In this document: piece after piece, positions 63,600-64,000 of the stretch
How positions within the stretch are numbered: the first letter of the stretch is position 1
Layout of the letters: each line of letters starts with the position of its first letter
From: Daucus carota subsp. sativus
Lineage: Eukaryota > Streptophyta > Magnoliopsida > Apiales > Apiaceae
Length of the DNA stretch: 64,000 nt
Reading direction: 5' to 3'
Assembly: GCF_001625215.2 (NCBI RefSeq)
Contig: NC_030387.2
Coordinates: forward strand, 32,263,606 to 32,327,605
Position numbers and translations under genes: made by a program
Notes under the pieces: model-generated
What the model was told of the DNA's origin: nothing
Database searches by the model: none
The model's input: only the letters and a program-made list of their open reading frames with translations

Positions 63600-64000
63600 C
63601 TACATAACATCAAGAATTTCATCGATATAAGAAACAATACACTTCCTCTCCTCGAGGCCAACATGTATATTGACATACACTTTTCAACGGCAAAAATTTG
63701 ACCTCAATAACTTTACAATGACAAAATTTATGCTTATAAAACAAGAAAGGGTTTTTGGTTTGAAGCTAGTGTGCTCAAATATTAGTACTGTCTTAAAGGA
63801 CAAATAAATAAAATCATACACATCACGTACTCCCTTCAATTAAGAGTTTCACAGAAAAGAGAACTTAATTAATTTGCACTTATATATACCAACAAAAAAT
63901 TTGATAAAAAGAAATCTATGTGTTAAAAATTCTTATTAGAATTTAAAACAAAAAAAAATCATTATGGTAAAGAGGACTTGCTGCCCAAATATAAACTACA

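Larger units (their letters stand above)
32027..64000. repeat. Homogeneous tandem array of a 2.95-kb EBS-gene unit
   Basis: From the motif AAAAGATTGTTAAGAACTGA at about 32027, a unit of 2945-2952 bp repeats head to tail to the end of the window (unit starts near 32027, 34979, 37930, 40878 and so on). One unit spans the four coding exons, intron 1 with its purine tract, the upstream region and the 3' flank of the next gene. Copy-to-copy distances of exon 2 are 2952, 2950 and about 2948 for copies 3-6, and about 2944-2952 for most of copies 8-13. The exceptions are the 100-N gap (copies 6-7) and a 230-bp duplication (copies 13-14). Units differ by a handful of substitutions and single-base indels. 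To the left of 32027 copy 3 has diverged flank sequence, which fixes the boundary of the amplified segment. Confidence 0.95.

Noticed and set aside
32027-64000. CRISPR-like or satellite array
   Set aside because: The repeated unit is 2.95 kb and contains an intact four-exon gene with spliced homology to EBS; it is a gene-bearing tandem duplication, not a satellite or CRISPR array.
1-64000. LTR retrotransposons or other virus-like elements
   Set aside because: No long terminal repeat pair and no gag, protease, reverse transcriptase, integrase or capsid similarity was noticed in any frame.

Overview
This is nuclear DNA of a flowering plant, most likely a eudicot. It is AT-rich, the genes carry short introns with GT-AG borders, Stowaway-, Emigrant- and PIF/Harbinger-type MITEs are present, and the gene families are plant-specific. 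All recognisable genes lie on the minus strand. A run of 100 N at 42242-42341 marks an assembly gap.

Left part (1-20.2 kb): a small tandem cluster of LysM receptor-like kinases (CERK1/NFR1 type, LYK) and F-box/FBD proteins. The order is LYK-A (793-4684, 12 exons), a gutted F-box/FBD remnant (6046-6487), a complete F-box/FBD gene (9504-11262), LYK-B (13604-17688, 12 exons), and a second complete F-box/FBD gene (18389-20117). Shared flanks suggest three ancestral LYK+FBX units: the first lost most of its F-box gene and the middle one lost its LYK. LYK-A keeps the YAQ activation-segment motif. LYK-B reads through all 12 exons but has changed that motif, its transmembrane segment, the HHVN motif and one kinase exon.

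Middle (20.2-24.6 kb): no gene body apart from the leader intron of the last F-box gene. It holds MITEs, including a PIF/Harbinger-like element nested inside a relative.

Right part (24.6-64 kb): a tandem array of at least 14 copies of one small gene for a BAH-PHD histone reader of the EBS/SHL family. Each copy has four coding exons on the minus strand and predicts about 187 residues. Copies 1-3 have partly diverged flanks and sit 3.3-4.0 kb apart. From about 32027 to the window end, a 2.95-kb unit (copies 3-14) repeats almost without change, and the array runs off the window. The predicted protein stops one residue after the last PHD zinc ligand, so it lacks the C-terminal tail of Arabidopsis EBS. 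Several copies carry one-base losses, mostly in homopolymers and clustered near the gap and at 49-51 kb; these look more like consensus errors than biology. Copy 1 has lost the GT of its first splice donor.

The LYK genes would act in perception of chitin-like or lipo-chitooligosaccharide ligands at the plasma membrane. The F-box proteins would be substrate adaptors of SCF ubiquitin ligases. The EBS-like proteins would read H3K27me3/H3K4me3 in chromatin. Nothing in the sequence indicates that the three groups work in one pathway. The most unusual object in the window is the homogeneous amplification of a chromatin-reader gene. Exon borders were derived by hand from splice signals, reading phase and family homology.
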